Positions 1-12,286 are shown, counted from the stretch's first letter. The stretch: 64,000 nt of DNA from Massariosphaeria phaeospora (GCA_011032825.1 JAADJZ010000020.1:434001-498000); one strand, 5' to 3'. Numbers and translations are program-made. The notes: generated by a model not told the origin, from the sequence alone.

Positions 1-146
1 TTATGGTTTTGGTTCTGGGTGCGTTATGGGATGTAGGTTGTTTGGAGAGAGAGGTGGGGAGTGGAGAGTGTTTGAGACGGAGGCTTGGGGGATGGGATAT
101 TGATAGCAGGTATTGGTATTTGAGTTGGTGTTGACGGACGGACAGG

Positions 147-1544
147 TCTGCATAACGTACACCATCCAATTCCTCGACAAACTGTCTCTCAACTACGCGA
201 ACGCGTACTCCCTAACACCGGATCTGGGCCTTTACGGCCAGCGCTATTCGTGGACAGCCGCAATCTTCAACTTCGGTACCGCACCCCCAATTCCCTATAC
301 TCCTCAAGCGTCAAAAAACACACGTTCACTAACCCACCCCAGGCTACCTCTTCTGGGCCCTCCCCGCCAACTACCTCATCCAGCGCCTCCCCGTCTCCAA
401 GTACACTGGCACCATGATCTTCATCTGGTCCGTGCTGCTCTGCTGCCACGTCGCAGCCAAAAACTACGCGGGCCTCCTCGTGCTGCGCTTTCTGCTCGGC
501 ATGTTCGAAGCATCCATCAGCCCCGCCATCATGAACATCGTGTCCATGTTCTACACGCGGGCCGAGCAGCCTCTGCGCATGTGCGTGTTCCTAGCCTTCA
601 ACGGCATGGCGACCATGGTGGGCGCGCTGCTGGGCTACGGGCTCGGACATGCGCATAATGCGCATATCAAGACGTGGCAGTTGATTTTCCTGGTCATTGG
701 GTTGGTGAATTTCGTCTGGAGCTGGGTGTTTCTCTGGCTGATGCCGGATTCGCCGGCCAGTGCGAAGTTTCTGTCGCATAAGCAGCGCATTGTGGCGGTT
801 GATCGGATTGCGGGGAACATGATTGGCGTCAAGACGAAGCAGTTCCAGTGGCATCAGGCGGTCGAAGCGCTGCTCGATGTCAAAGTCCACTGTCTTGCGC
901 TGATTGCCATGTCGTGCGGAGTCATCAACGGCGGAGTGTCTAACTTTGCGTCTGCTTTGATAAAGGGGTTCGGGTTTTCGGGACTCAATGCGACGCTGCT
1001 GCAGTTGCCGACTGGTGCGTTCGAATTTGTGTTGGTGCCGCTGTGTGGGCTCGCAGCGGGATACTGGAAGGATTCAAGGTGCGCGATTTTGGCAGTTATT
1101 TGTCTTCCGCCGTTGGGCGGGTTGCTGGGGATTCGACTTACACCGTTGGACAAGCGGTGGAGTCTTGTGGGCTGCACGTGGCTGCAGTATCTGGTCGGCG
1201 CGCCCGTCATTCTCTCCTGGAACCTACTCACGACGAATATCGCGGGCCACACGAAGCGCTCCACGGCCAACGGTCTCTGGTTTCTTTTCTACGCTGCGGG
1301 AAACATAGCCGGGGCGAACATCTTTTTTGCACGTGAGGCTCCGAGGTACCTATCCGCACTCACAGGGCTGATTGTGTGCTACTGTGCAATGTTTGCGGTT
1401 GCATTGTTTTTGAGGCAGTATATGTGGTGGGAAAATCGGAGAAGGGATAAAATGTACGGTATGGGCGAGAATGAGCAAGCGATTGAGGACGGTTTCAAGG
1501 ATCAGACGGATGGGACGGCGAAGCATTTCAGGTATGCGTTGTGA
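147..1544 (+). CDS. DAL5-like MFS carrier (anion:cation symporter family), 5' partial
   Basis: Plasma-membrane major facilitator of the allantoate permease (DAL5) group, which takes up small carboxylate or vitamin-like anions with protons. The exact substrate cannot be read from the sequence. Exon 147-275 opens after an AG acceptor and encodes the TM1 signature 'QFLDKLSLNYAN'. Intron 276-342 (gtaccg..cag, branch cactaac at 326-332) joins it to exon 343-1544, giving 'NFGYLFWALPANYL'. The typical 'RFLLGMFEASISPA' helix and several further hydrophobic helices follow, and the protein ends at TGA 1542-1544. The segment before 147 has stops and looks like intron, so the start codon and first exon lie outside the window. 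The tail is short and hydrophilic. The family call is firm; the substrate is unknown. Confidence 0.9.
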
Positions 1545-1637
1545 GTTGGACGTTCTGCCTGCATATTTGCGGGGAGAGACTGCGGGGTGAATTATATCGT
1601 GGAGAACATAGCAACGCGGAAATCGGCTTCAGCGCCA

Positions 1638-2843
1638 CTACTTCTCCTCTGGTGGACCGACGGCCAATTTTTCCAATCCCTTGACCAATTCTTTTTCTTC
1701 CTCGTTCCGCTCTCCGTCGATCTTTCTTCCACTATCAAATCCGATACCATCGCAGCTACCTTCTTCATCGAACTGCACGCCAATAAGCTCACCAACCACC
1801 CACTGCGCCGTTTGAGTATGTAAACTTGGCTCTTTCAAGACTCTGTTGCTCCGCCCACCATCTACGCGACTTTGGCCTCTTGCCAGTGCTTGATATACCA
1901 CCAGCTGATCTCTCAGATACTCATCCACACAACCGCCATGCTCAATCTCCCCAATCAGATCCCCAGCCACTTTCTTGACAAGATTGGAGATCACGGCATC
2001 AATCTTGCCAGCACGTACCCCGTGATCGTACAGCCAATCTCTCCCGAGTTTTATCCCAGTCGTTGAAGTTGCGACAAGCAAGAGGTAGAACCGTTTATCG
2101 TGCCGCGAATCTTCAAAGGTGATCCCGATCTCTGGCTCTCGCTCTCCGAATATTGCTTCCTCGCGCTTCTCAAACATAAGATTGAGCTCATCGCGAATTT
2201 GCTGCTCGTAGCTTTTTGGTGCAAGAATCGTTGCTTGGACGCTCTGAATCGTACCACGCTTGGTGAGCTGAAAGCTGGGAAGTGGTTTCGTTAGAGGTTT
2301 TATGGTGTATGTGACGCTTCCTAAGCTGTTGCTGCCCTGCGACCATCCTCTCGAATGCAAATCTGACTGAATTGGAGGGATCCCAATATGTGCTAGCATG
2401 GGAAGTAGTACTTGAGTCACATAGTCGTACGAAGGGGAATTCGACACATTTGTCCCGCCCGTGATTCTTAGTTTCATCCTTTTTTTCGCCCCGGAGAACA
2501 GTAAATATGGTAGGATAGCCTGGAGGACTAGGTTGATACTGCCAGGCGTAGATTGTGATATCTGAACATCGCTCGACCACTTAAAAATGTCATCTGTGCT
2601 GGGCGTGAAAGTGATTTCCTTGCTCTTCAGCTCCGCACCGGTCAGTTGCGCGTTGGATGCTCTCCCGAGCCATTGGACGGAGGTAAGATGTTGCGCCTTG
2701 AGTCCGCCGCCTCTAGAGCGTTTGCCCCGGATGTTGGTAATCCGGATGGGTATGCCCGTGAGACTAGACAGACCAAGGGCGATGCGCAGGAGCTGACCGC
2801 CGCCTTCGAGTGTTGTGCCTTCAAGATGAACAAGAGTTGCCAT
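1638..2843 (-). CDS. rtcA: RNA 3'-terminal phosphate cyclase
   Basis: Single-exon 401-aa protein. The family converts an RNA 3'-phosphate to a 2',3'-cyclic phosphate with ATP, through a covalent enzyme-AMP histidine. The N-terminus 'LEGTTLEGGGQLLRIALGLS' and 'NIRGKRSRGGGLKAQHL' (to residue 52) are classic for the family. 'GGCVDEYLRDQLV' (303-315) and 'LHTQTA' (341-346) match eukaryotic RTCA; His342 in the latter aligns with the catalytic His. This separates it from the RCL1 pre-rRNA processing paralogue, which lacks that His. The C-terminal 30 residues are Glu/Lys-rich and not conserved. It is divergent from the MDL1-like gene across 530 bp. Confidence 0.93.
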   Translation of the reverse strand: MATLVHLEGTTLEGGGQLLRIALGLSSLTGIPIRITNIRGKRSRGGGLKAQHLTSVQWLGRASNAQLTGAELKSKEITFTPSTDDIFKWSSDVQISQSTPGSINLVLQAILPYLLFSGAKKRMKLRITGGTNVSNSPSYDYVTQVLLPMLAHIGIPPIQSDLHSRGWSQGSNSLGSVTYTIKPLTKPLPSFQLTKRGTIQSVQATILAPKSYEQQIRDELNLMFEKREEAIFGEREPEIGITFEDSRHDKRFYLLLVATSTTGIKLGRDWLYDHGVRAGKIDAVISNLVKKVAGDLIGEIEHGGCVDEYLRDQLVVYQALARGQSRVDGGRSNRVLKEPSLHTQTAQWVVGELIGVQFDEEGSCDGIGFDSGRKIDGERNEEEKELVKGLEKLAVGPPEEK

Positions 2844-3373
2844 TAGATGCGATGAAGTTGGTGAGAAGCCGTTGACTTGCGTCTTGCTGTGGCAGATGCT
2901 ACGAGGAGGGAAGACAGATACATGTGGTTTGTGTTGACTGGTGCTAAATGGGACAGGGAGCTATGAGTCAAACGGTCGCTCTTTCGTGTCACAGTCATTT
3001 GGAGTGGCTGTACTTGTTGCCTATCGGGCGGGGTAGTCAAGATTCGGGCGCCTCTATCGCGGTTTGGTTTCTACATCTAGGGGGTAGAGCTGTTCGAGAG
3101 ATGTGTTAATTGTTGCTGCGCTCTGTAAACGTGTGCTGGACTCGACATGAGCCGATGAGTGCTAACCGCACGTGGTCTAACGCCGATTCCCAGCACGTCA
3201 ATCGGCGTCATCTAGACACCGAGGCGGAAACTTTGCCCGGAGGCATCCAGCGTCAACACTCAACCCCAGCCGCCTGTTTCAATCGCCCTGTCGCTGTCGC
3301 CATGTGGAATACCTCCGTGAACGCCCGGCTAATTTTCATCTGCAGGTAGACAGACTGTCTACTCGCATCGGCC
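2844..3373. promoter_or_regulatory. Divergent intergenic region between rtcA and MDL1-like gene
   Basis: 530 bp between two divergent start codons, so it should hold both promoters. I see no convincing TATA box and no coding signal. Confidence 0.4.
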
Positions 3374-5766
3374 ATGCGCGGCATCCTGGCAGTCCCGGCG
3401 AAGGCCTGGCACGGCGCCGGTAACGGAGCGCTCTTCTCCAAAATACACCCTCAACTACACGCTGCGTCTTCGATATCCTCCCGAGCATTCTCGTTGAGGT
3501 TGCGCGGGTCGGCCAGCCATCCCGTCCCAGTCCGAACCTACGATGCGATCCGGCCAGGCCGCCTCCAGCCAGGTGCGCCTGCGGGCATCACGCGTCGCAG
3601 TGGCCTCGTCCACCCGCTTCGCATGTTCTGTTCTTCAAGGCCATTAGCAGAGGCGACTCCCCCCAGTAAACCGCCAACAAAGCCGCGTCGGTCGTACAAA
3701 GACGAGATGAAGGAGAGGGGCGCTGTGGACGTGGAAGAGCATGAAGGCGAGGGAGAAGACATGGGTTTTGTGAAGTCGGAGCGGGCATCTGCGGCGGCCC
3801 AGGTCAATCTGAGCGCGAAGCTGAGCAAAGAGGGGGCACCAGGCGCTCAGGCCGGGAGTTTGAGCGAGGTATGGCGCTTGATTAAGATTGCTCGGCCAGA
3901 GCTGAAGTCGCTCTCGTGGGCCTTTTTGTTCCTCCTGGTCTCGTCAGCCGTCTCCATGTCGGTGCCGTTCTCCATTGGCAGGATTCTGGATATCGCGACA
4001 CACGGAGAGGGCTCATCAGAGCTGCTGCTCGGACTAGACCCGACAACCTTCTACATCGCCTTGGCTGGCGTGCTTACAACGGGTGCCGCTGCCAATTTCG
4101 GCCGCATCATTATCCTCCGCATTGTGGGAGAGCGCATTGTGGCACGACTACGATCCCAATTGTACAGGAAGACCTTTGTCCAAAACGCCGAGTTCTTCGA
4201 TGCGAACCGTGTGGGCGATCTCATCTCCCGCCTCGGATCCGACACTATCATTGTCGGAAAAAGTATTACCCAGAATATGTCGGACGGCCTACGCTCCATA
4301 GTCGCCGGTGTTGCCGGATTCGCCATGATGGGGTGGGTCAGCATCAAGCTCACGGGCATTCTTGCCTTGATTGGACCCCCGGTTGCTGTTTCGGCATTCA
4401 TAGCCGGACGATCATTGCGGAATATCAGCAGAAAGATACAGAAAAATCTCGGGACCTTGACCAAAGTCGCTGAGGAACGGCTAGGAAACGTCAGGACAAG
4501 CCAGGCGTTCGCTGGAGAAGTGCAAGAGGCCTCGCGGTACAACCGCCAAATCAAGAGGATATTTGCGCTTGGCAAGAAGGAGGCGTTTGTGGCAGCCAGC
4601 TTCTACGGCAGTACCGGCCTGATGGGCAATTTGACTGTCGTCGCCGTGTTGTATGTGGGAAGTGGCATGGTAAAATCCGGCACCATCACCATTGGCGAGC
4701 TATCATCGTTTCTGATGTACACAGCCTATGCTGGATCAAGTATGGTCGGTCTCTCCGGTTTCTGGGGTGAGATGATGAAGGGTGTGGGAGCCGCCAGCCG
4801 TCTCTTCGAGCTTCAGGATCGGAATCCGACCATATCGCCAACGAAGGGCGAGCGAGTCTTGTCTGCCCGCGGGCCGATTGAATTTAAACATCTCACATTC
4901 AGCTACCCTACCCGGCCGGCAGTCAAGATTTTCAAGGACTTGAACTTCAGGATTGAACAAGGCACGAATGTGGCCATTGTTGCACCCAGTGGAGCGGGCA
5001 AGTCTACTGTGGCTAGTCTACTATTACGATTCTATGTACCCACGGAGGGGACCATCTTGATTGACGGGCGGGACATCACAAAGTTGAACGCGAAACAGCT
5101 AAGGAGGAAGATCGGCTTTGTCGGACAGGAACCAGTTTTGTTTTCTGGATCTATCGCAGAGAATATCGCATACGGAATCCCTAATGCAACTCGCGCCGAG
5201 ATTGTAGCAGCTGCGCGCAAAGCGAACTGCGAATTTATCAGCGACTTCGTAAGTACCAACTATTCCACCGCCAATAACATGCTAATATTATGTAGCCTGA
5301 AGGCTTGGAAACCCACGTTGGCGCCCGAGGAACGCAGTTGTCTGGTGGTCAGAAGCAACGAATCGCCATTGCACGCGCACTCATCAAGAAGCCGGATATT
5401 CTCATATTAGACGAAGCGACAAGTGCTCTCGATGCTGAATCCGAAACCCTTGTGAACCAAGCGCTCAGCAAACTGCTCCGCGAAAATAATACCACTATTA
5501 GCATCGCCCATCGTCTCTCTACCATCAAACGATCGGACCGGATCATTTGCATTGGTGCTGACGGACAGGTCGCCGAAGAAGGAACCTATCATGATCTGGC
5601 GAACAATCCAACGGGCGCGTTTAACAAGCTCATGGAGTGGCAGCTTAACGGGTCAGAATCTGACAACGGACCGGTGAAGTCTCCGAAACCAACCGAAGAG
5701 GAGGAAATCCAGCGCGAGCTGGAGCGAGAAGAAGTGGAAGCTGAGCAGGGGAAACGTACGAAATGA
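3374..5766 (+). CDS. MDL1: Mitochondrial half-size ABC transporter, MDL1/ABCB10 type
   Basis: 781-aa half transporter of the mitochondrial inner membrane. Yeast Mdl1 exports peptides from the matrix. Exon 1 is 3374-5248 and exon 2 is 5296-5766; the 47-bp intron (gtaagt..tag) falls inside the ATP-binding domain and joins 'FISDF' to 'PEGLETHVG'. The first about 110 residues are basic and Ser/Arg-rich, like a mitochondrial presequence. A transmembrane domain follows (about 165-470), then the nucleotide-binding domain: P-loop 'APSGAGKST' (about 536-544), signature 'LSGGQ' (about 640), Walker B '[12 protein letters not shown]' and H-loop 'SIAHRLST'. The first P-loop glycine is Ala, an uncommon but conservative change. 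The acidic tail is charged. MDL1 versus MDL2 was not settled by alignment. Confidence 0.92.
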
Positions 5767-6542
5767 TCTTGGTTGAATCGCGTTCAGAGGATTTGAGAGC
5801 CGGTTGCATCGCTGTACTACTAACGAGCTCTTCCCGGAGCTGTTTGTTACACCCCGTCTATTCCGAGACCTGGTTCCATTTGGGGTTATTCCAGCATTGG
5901 AGAGAGGAGGTTCAGCGGACGATTGCAAGGTTGGGCGGCTGGCATCATGGTGGTGCCACCTCTTGGCCATAGGAGTTGGATCATACGATCCCTGACTGCG
6001 GACATCCTACCTGGCGTTCGAAGGTCATATCATTTCATAGCTAGCTAAGCCGAGCTATACCTCGCACAAGCACTGTACATTAGACTCCTCTCCAACACAC
6101 GTACGGCCCGATCCAAGGCTTCTAATAAAACACTCACAAATGTCTACGTTTGGATGAGCTCGATCCTTTTATTAAGGTTTTATCCTTCTTCACAATAACT
6201 TCAATTCGGGTTACAGACAAATATCATGTCGCTGGTAGATGTCTCAACCCCCATATTAGCGACAGTGAATACTAGCTTACGCAATCCTCCCTCAGCACCA
6301 TCACCTTCACGGTCCGTCAGGTACGCACACACGCACCCTTGTACCACCTGTCCACCAATAACCGCTACTTCAAAATGCAAATACTGAAAAATACCGCCGC
6401 ATGCACGAATCACGATCGCGGCTGGCAATCGACAATATACTGACGTCACTATTGTATTCTACTACCGCGTAAACTCCCCTCATAAAGCCGCGATGGTCTC
6501 AGCCCAGCAACATCCCCCAACACCCTCCTATCCTACTCTCCA
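5767..6542. other. Intergenic region, MDL1-like 3' side to cupin gene
   Basis: 776 bp without a recognisable gene. A possible polyadenylation hexamer AATAAA lies at 6124-6129. The stretch before 6543 is pyrimidine-rich, as in many fungal promoters. Confidence 0.4.
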
Positions 6543-7340
6543 ATGCTCAAAACCGCGCACTCCACACCATCCCGTCTGATCCAGCGCACACTTTCGCATT
6601 TCCGGCCATCGCCAGCTCCCAACACCCTCGCGCGCACAGCACCACTCGTCCAAACCTGCACTTTCTCGACGCGGAACGGCGCTTTGAATCAGAGTAATAG
6701 TAGTACTAGCAGCGCATCTGTCGCCGCATACAAGATGGCCGGCAACCGCGAGAACCAGCCGCCGAAACATGAGATGGTGCATCTGAAGGGCTTGTTGAGC
6801 GAGAAGCGCGCGTTTGGCGATTTTAGGACGGTGTTGCATACGGGGCTGTATAGTCAGTTGGTGGCGATGGAGGTGCCTGTTGGGGGGGATATTGGTGATG
6901 AGGTGAGTGGTTTTGTAATTTCGCTGTTCAGATTATACCGTAGCTGCGTTGGCCGCGGCCACACCACACCAAATCAAAATAGGAATCCACACTGATTCCG
7001 CTACATCCACCAGGTCCACACCGTCGACCAGATCCTGCTCTTCACATCCGGACGCGGCCTCGCGACCGTCGCAGGCAAAGAGCAAGAAGTCAACGCAGGA
7101 GATGTAGTAGTCGTGCCGGCGGGCACGCAGCACCAGTTCGTGACGAAGGGGGACCAGCCGCTGGAGTTGGTGACGGTGTATGCGCCGGCGGAGCATGCGG
7201 TTACGACGGTGCATAAGACGAAGGAGGAGGGCGATGAGAAGGAGGAGGCGGGCGAGGATGAGGCGCCCGAGTGGGCGCATGCGAGTAAGACGGAGAATGA
7301 GAAGAAGGGGTTGGTTAGGGAGACTGGGAAATATGATTAG
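6543..7340 (+). CDS. Cupin-2 domain protein with mitochondrial-type N-terminus
   Basis: Two exons (6543-6902 and 7014-7340) joined across a 111-bp intron (gtgagt..cag, branch cactgat) encode 228 aa. The first about 60 residues are Ser/Thr/Arg-rich with almost no acids, which fits a mitochondrial presequence. Residues about 75-175 form one cupin barrel: 'HTGLYSQLVAMEVPVGGDIG', then 'VHTVDQILLFTSGRGLATV', then 'VNAGDVVVVPAGTQHQF'. The second His/Gly-Asp-Pro-type motif is kept. In the first metal motif the usual H-x-H is reduced to a single His, so metal binding is uncertain. A Lys/Glu-rich tail follows. The function of these stand-alone cupins is not known to me. Confidence 0.88.
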
Positions 7341-9716
7341 ATTGGGGTGGAGCGAGTCTGATTGTGGGTTAGGGGGAAATGGGGAGTATGGCATTTTGAG
7401 ATGCGATGTGTTGGGGGTGTAGGAGAAAGTTACATCCTTCGAGATATGTGTGAGATATTGTAACATACGCTACAGATGTTCTACTATTCCACATGAACTT
7501 TGTTGTCAACTGAAATAGGCTGTACCTCCATGATGCGGGCGTAACTAACAATCATCCCTTCTCCCTTTCAGATTCAGACAGAGACAATGCTAATATCTAA
7601 TCTGACCCGACTCCGAACTGAAGGTCCACCAGTACGATACGCTAACACAGCACCGACTTGTCGGGAACCCGACCCTCGGAACGCCAAAAAGGCGCTATAT
7701 CGAAACCAAACCTTATATTGATATCAGATCAAGACCGACCTCAATCCTCGATGTGAATGGCACGTGCAATTCTAGGTCGCAGGTGACTGCTCAAGGGTAC
7801 CAGGTTTACCAGGCTGGGTATTTGGGAATTGGGTTAGTTCCTTCATGGTGTGGACTGGACTGGACTCTGTCTACCTGCGTGACATACAGGAAGGCTTGAA
7901 GTGGGGTAGATAGGTGAACAGGAAGGGCTGGTGGTGGCGCCTGTACGTGATAGCGGCAGTGGGTAATGCGTGTGGGGCATTCTGGGGTACTAGATCGTGG
8001 TTAACCTGTCTGTTTTGCTGCTGGGCGTACGCTCAGGTATGTAGTACTGTCGCCAAGTATGTTTTGATGTCGAGGAGATTGTGCAGATAGCAGGTCGTTG
8101 CTCAACAACAGATGCTACCATTTATAGGACCCGCAATTGACGCCTCTTTTGGACATCCATGCTCGCCTGAGGCTGAGACTCGCCAACGGCGTCCGGATCT
8201 GATAAGAGCCAGGCGTGTGGTCTTACCGCCTCATATGGTCTGCGCCGCTGATATCGCGCTATTGTACTCAATTAAATTTGGATGCTTAGATAGGTAATCG
8301 AATGCGATCTCTGGGACGACGGAAACCTCAAAATGTGTGCATTTCCCTATCTCCAACCGGAGATTGTCGAGCAGGTGAAGCAGACGAACCGAATAACGTC
8401 CGATGAACGAGGTCGTTGTCTGGGGAGGCGGCATGTTGGCGGCTTTGTGGGGCTAGTGGCAATTGGCAGTTCGGCTCGTCAACCAAGGCTGTGGTATCTA
8501 GATGTGTTGCACACAGTCAATTTACGTAGCCGGAAATAGCGACGTGTAGAATTGTCAGCTGAACGGTCAGCGGTTTGTCTGGCCCTGAAGTGGAAGCGGT
8601 ATCCATTCGGCTTGGCGTCATCGACACGTAACGGTGAGTGATGCGAGTGTCCGCATCTGATCTGCCGTGACGACAGTCATGGCTGCGCAGCGACAGCGGG
8701 GTGCGGAATGGCATGCTGCGACGGGTTGTCGTATCCGGTCGGTACGGGCTGGCCATGATGGCCTGGCGTTTCCACATTGATTGCTGCAGGTTGCTGGTGG
8801 GCAGAGTGCATTGCCTGTCGAGCTTGCCGTGGCTCCAGCCTGGTTGTGGCCCAATATCGAGTACGACCTGGGTCGTATGCCCACGACACCGAATGGCCTC
8901 AAGCCGGCTGCTGAGAAGGGCGCTGTTTCGAGCGGTGAAGACGCAGCCCAGTCGGCGGCTTGGTATGCATCTGGGAACGGTAGGTAGCCGGGTGTGTCAG
9001 ATCAGGAGATGAATGGTAATCCGCGCATGTTATCAGATGGAGCCGTAGCGACATTCCGAAGCACCGCCGACAACCGGGCGGCCAGCGACAATTCGAGCAA
9101 CGAGGCGGCTGAGCTTCCGCGGTCGGCACAGATTGAAAGCAATCTGGTGGGCATGGCGCACCGGTGTTGGCCACATCCTCAGCATCTCGCTCGATCGGCG
9201 CTGAGGTGTGAAGAGCACGCCCCGACCATCGTCACCACTCCGACCTGGCAGGCTCAGGCTGGACCACTTCTTCCCGCGCGCCCTTAATTTGCCCCACCGC
9301 CCTCCACACCCTCGCCATCGCCATCGCATCTCCAGCAGTTACCACTATTCATCCTGTCGGGCCTCCAAGTTCTACGCGCGAGCCAGCAACGGTCGCTCTT
9401 TTCAGCTCGTCTGTCGCAGCCGCTGTCAGGTGAGCCGGTCCCGGTGTGCTGCCCCTAACCCCCACGATCTGATAAGGTCGGCATCTGATAAAAATATTGG
9501 AAATCATCCACCACCGCCGCTTCTCCGCGTTCCGTGGGCTTACAGAAGCACGCGGACTGGCAACACCCGCATCTTCATCGTTGTGCCGCAATTGAAGCGA
9601 TGCACAATTCCTGACTCAACTTTGGCTAACCATGGCCCGCAATCACAGTCACCGCCTTTGTCGCGTCCTCAAAACCCGCCGCCCCTCGCCGCATCTCTCC
9701 TCCACGTCATCGCTTC
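7341..9716. other. Long intergenic region, no gene recognised
   Basis: 2.4 kb with only short overlapping frames on both strands and no family motif. It contains a small tandem tggac run near 7850-7866. A C-rich, pyrimidine-biased stretch at about 9280-9420 may be the transcription start area of the downstream reductase gene. A 5' UTR intron or a non-coding transcript cannot be excluded. Confidence 0.35.
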
Positions 9717-11729
9717 ATGGCCTCCACTCCCACCATGGAGAGCAGACTGCCCACCACCGCGAACTCGCACCCGCACGACCCCATACCCTCCGAGCCGCAG
9801 CATGTCCCGCACCTCACCCTCAAGCCTTCACGGTCGGCGTCCCCCCCAGACCACTCCTCCCCTAGGTCGTCTCGCGAGGACCTGCTGTGGAGCAGCCAGG
9901 GCAGCGACTCCGAGGCGCCCCTGACGCCCAATACCGAGCCAGACCAGCAGGTGGACGAGATTGTGGACAAGCTGCAGGACCTTCCCACCGGTGCCATCAA
10001 TTTCACCGAGCCGACGACGCGTCCCCGACGCGCCTCCACGACGCTCATCTCGGACAGCCCCGCCGACATCAGGCGGATACTGGGCGATGGCGACACAGCT
10101 ACGAAGCTGATCAGCCAGTGCTGTGGCGGAGGCTGCTGTCTGCTTAAGACACTGGTCCCAGACCCATCAGCGTCCGACTATAAACCTGTTGTCATCCCCG
10201 ACAATGCTGCCTTCAGGAGCCTGAATGTGCGGCTAGGGCCTCTTGCCCTCGACAGCCAGCTGACAGACACGATGGACCTTCCTGCGGTGAATTTGAGCTT
10301 TGAGAAAATTCCGTCCATTAAGCCCGAACACGCATCGACCGCCGTCAAGAACCCGCCCAACTTTGTGCAGCCACACCCCCCGTACCAAGTCTTCTCCGCG
10401 CCGCTGTACCACGCCCGCGAATTGACCAAGCCGGGAGCTGAGAAAAGAACAATCCACTTCGATCTCGACGTGACCGACTACCCCAACGAGGGGGGCGTCG
10501 ACTTTAAAGTTGGCGGAGCAATTGGCATCTGCCCGCCCAACTCCGAAGAGATTGTCGACGAGCTGTTCGACGTCATGGGTATCCCAAAGTTCCTCAGAGA
10601 TAAGACGGTTACGCTAAAGACTCAGTCCGGTCGCTGGCCTACCATCTGGGGCGAGGACGAGCCCCGCGAGCTGGTCACAACGCGCCGCGAACTGTTGACC
10701 TGGTGCGCAGACTTGCAGTCCAACCCTCCCACCAAGCAGCTCCTCCGTATCATGGCCGAGCATGCGAGCGCGCCGAACGAACGTAAAATCCTGTTCTACC
10801 TGTGTTCCGCTCAGGGCCAGGCCGCCTTCTGCGATCTACGGACTACTTCCCACCTTACCGTCTCCCAGCTGCTCCACGCCTTCCCCTCCGCGAAACCGCC
10901 TCTAGACGCCGTGTTGTCCGTCCTGACTCAGCTCATGCCGCGTTTCTACTCGCTCTCGAACGACCCGCACATCTCATCGGCCCGCCCTGGCCTGCCTGGA
11001 AAGCGCCGTCTCATCGAGATGGCCGTTACTATCCACGAGACGCCCGACTGGCACGCCGACGGCACCGTGCGCACGGGTGTAGGGAGCGGCTTCATGGAAC
11101 GCCTCGCACAGCGCTTTATCAACGCCGAGAACGAGGGGGTTGACCCCCGCAGCACCCTTGACCTCCGTGTCCCGATGTTCCGGGGTCTGATGTCTAATCC
11201 GCTGTCCCGCCAATTTGGCGGAGAAGGCCCGATGGTCCTGATTGGGGCCGGTGTGGGCATGGCACCGTTCCGCGGCTTTATCTTGAATCGTCTGAAGAAC
11301 GCCAACTGCGCCAACAAAATCTGGCTGATCCAGGGCGTGCGCGATTCAAAGCTCGACGAGATCTACTCTGGCGAGCTGGGCGACCACGAGGCGTCGATCA
11401 AAAAGGTCGTACAGAGCCGCAAAGTTCGCTCCGGCCAGAGCGAGGCCAAGTACGTGCAGGACGAAGTCAGGCAGCAAGCTGATATCGTGTGGTTCGTCGT
11501 CAATGCCCTCGACGGACGTATCTTCGTGTGTGGCAGTAGCAAGGGCATGGGCGAAGGCGTTCAGCATGCGCTGATGGACGTGGCCATGCAGAAGGGTGGT
11601 ATTGGTGAAGCGGAAGCGAAAGAGTTCTGGGCCAAGAAGAAGGAAGATGGGCAATATATTGCTGTAAGTGCTATCTACAGCCGATCCCCGTTACAAACGT
11701 GGGTTAACGAGTGTTAGGAAACTTGGTGA
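9717..11729 (+). CDS. FAD/NADPH-binding reductase of the CPR/sulfite-reductase superfamily, lacking the FMN domain
   Basis: 652-aa predicted oxidoreductase. Exon 1 is 9717-11663. A 54-bp intron (gtaagt..tag, branch gttaac) leads to a tiny last exon 11718-11729 coding 'ETW', which restores the C-terminal aromatic residue typical of the family. Order: a disordered Ser/Pro-rich N-terminus (1-130); a cysteine cluster CCGGGCC (135-141); a connecting/FAD domain starting 'PYQVFSAPLYHARELT' with FAD motifs 'RFYSLSND' and 'GVGSGFMERL'; then the NADPH domain 'GAGVGMAPFRGF' and 'FVCGSSKGMGEGVQ'. No flavodoxin-like FMN domain precedes it, unlike cytochrome P450 reductase, Met10 or Tah18. It must pass electrons to another carrier or acceptor, which the sequence does not identify. 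ATG 9735 is an alternative start. Confidence 0.88.
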
Positions 11730-12286
11730 TCTCAATCTACCTCGTCCGTTCGTTACGTCTGGGTGGTTTGTAAATAGGTCTCTCCGATCTTTCGCTCTTG
11801 ATCGTGTGCATACCCTCTATTGTTTCATCTCTTTTGGCGTTAAGAAGAACGGAGTCGCCTAGAAACCAAGATGATCGGCACATCCGATATGTACTACTCT
11901 TTCGCCGGGCTATTCTGGTCTGAAGTCGAGCTACCGACTGTATAAGAAAAAGACATAGCACGGAGTTTTTTTGGGCGGCATGGCGCTGATTCGGGTTTAT
12001 CGGAACTGGGTGGAAGTTTGAACTGGTATGAGATAGTTTGGTTTGGCTGGGCTTGCTAGATGGTCTTCACAGTCGTGTCTTGATAACAGGAGAATAGATG
12101 AGTAAACTATTGTGCTTACTGGTTTCTTTGTTGAGATTAACCAACTGTGGGTTGAGTATGAGGATTGGGACAGGGGCGTGCATTGACGAGCAAGCTAATC
12201 ATCGATATATCCCCCTACCATGGCGTACCTCAAGGCCTCCGGACCTCAACGACCGCCCGACCAGGAGCGCAAAGAAGACTTCCCCA
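11730..12286. other. Convergent 3' intergenic region
   Basis: 557 bp between the stop codons of two convergent genes (reductase on +, zinc transporter on -). No coding or RNA feature was seen. Confidence 0.4.

Noticed and set aside
6201..6449. 82-aa minus-strand open frame
   Set aside because: No family motif, no splice partner, and lies in the UTR/intergenic zone; length is within chance for this composition.
8618..9329. Several overlapping frames of 70-100 aa on both strands
   Set aside because: Mutually exclusive frames in GC-rich DNA with no domain pattern; treated as non-coding.
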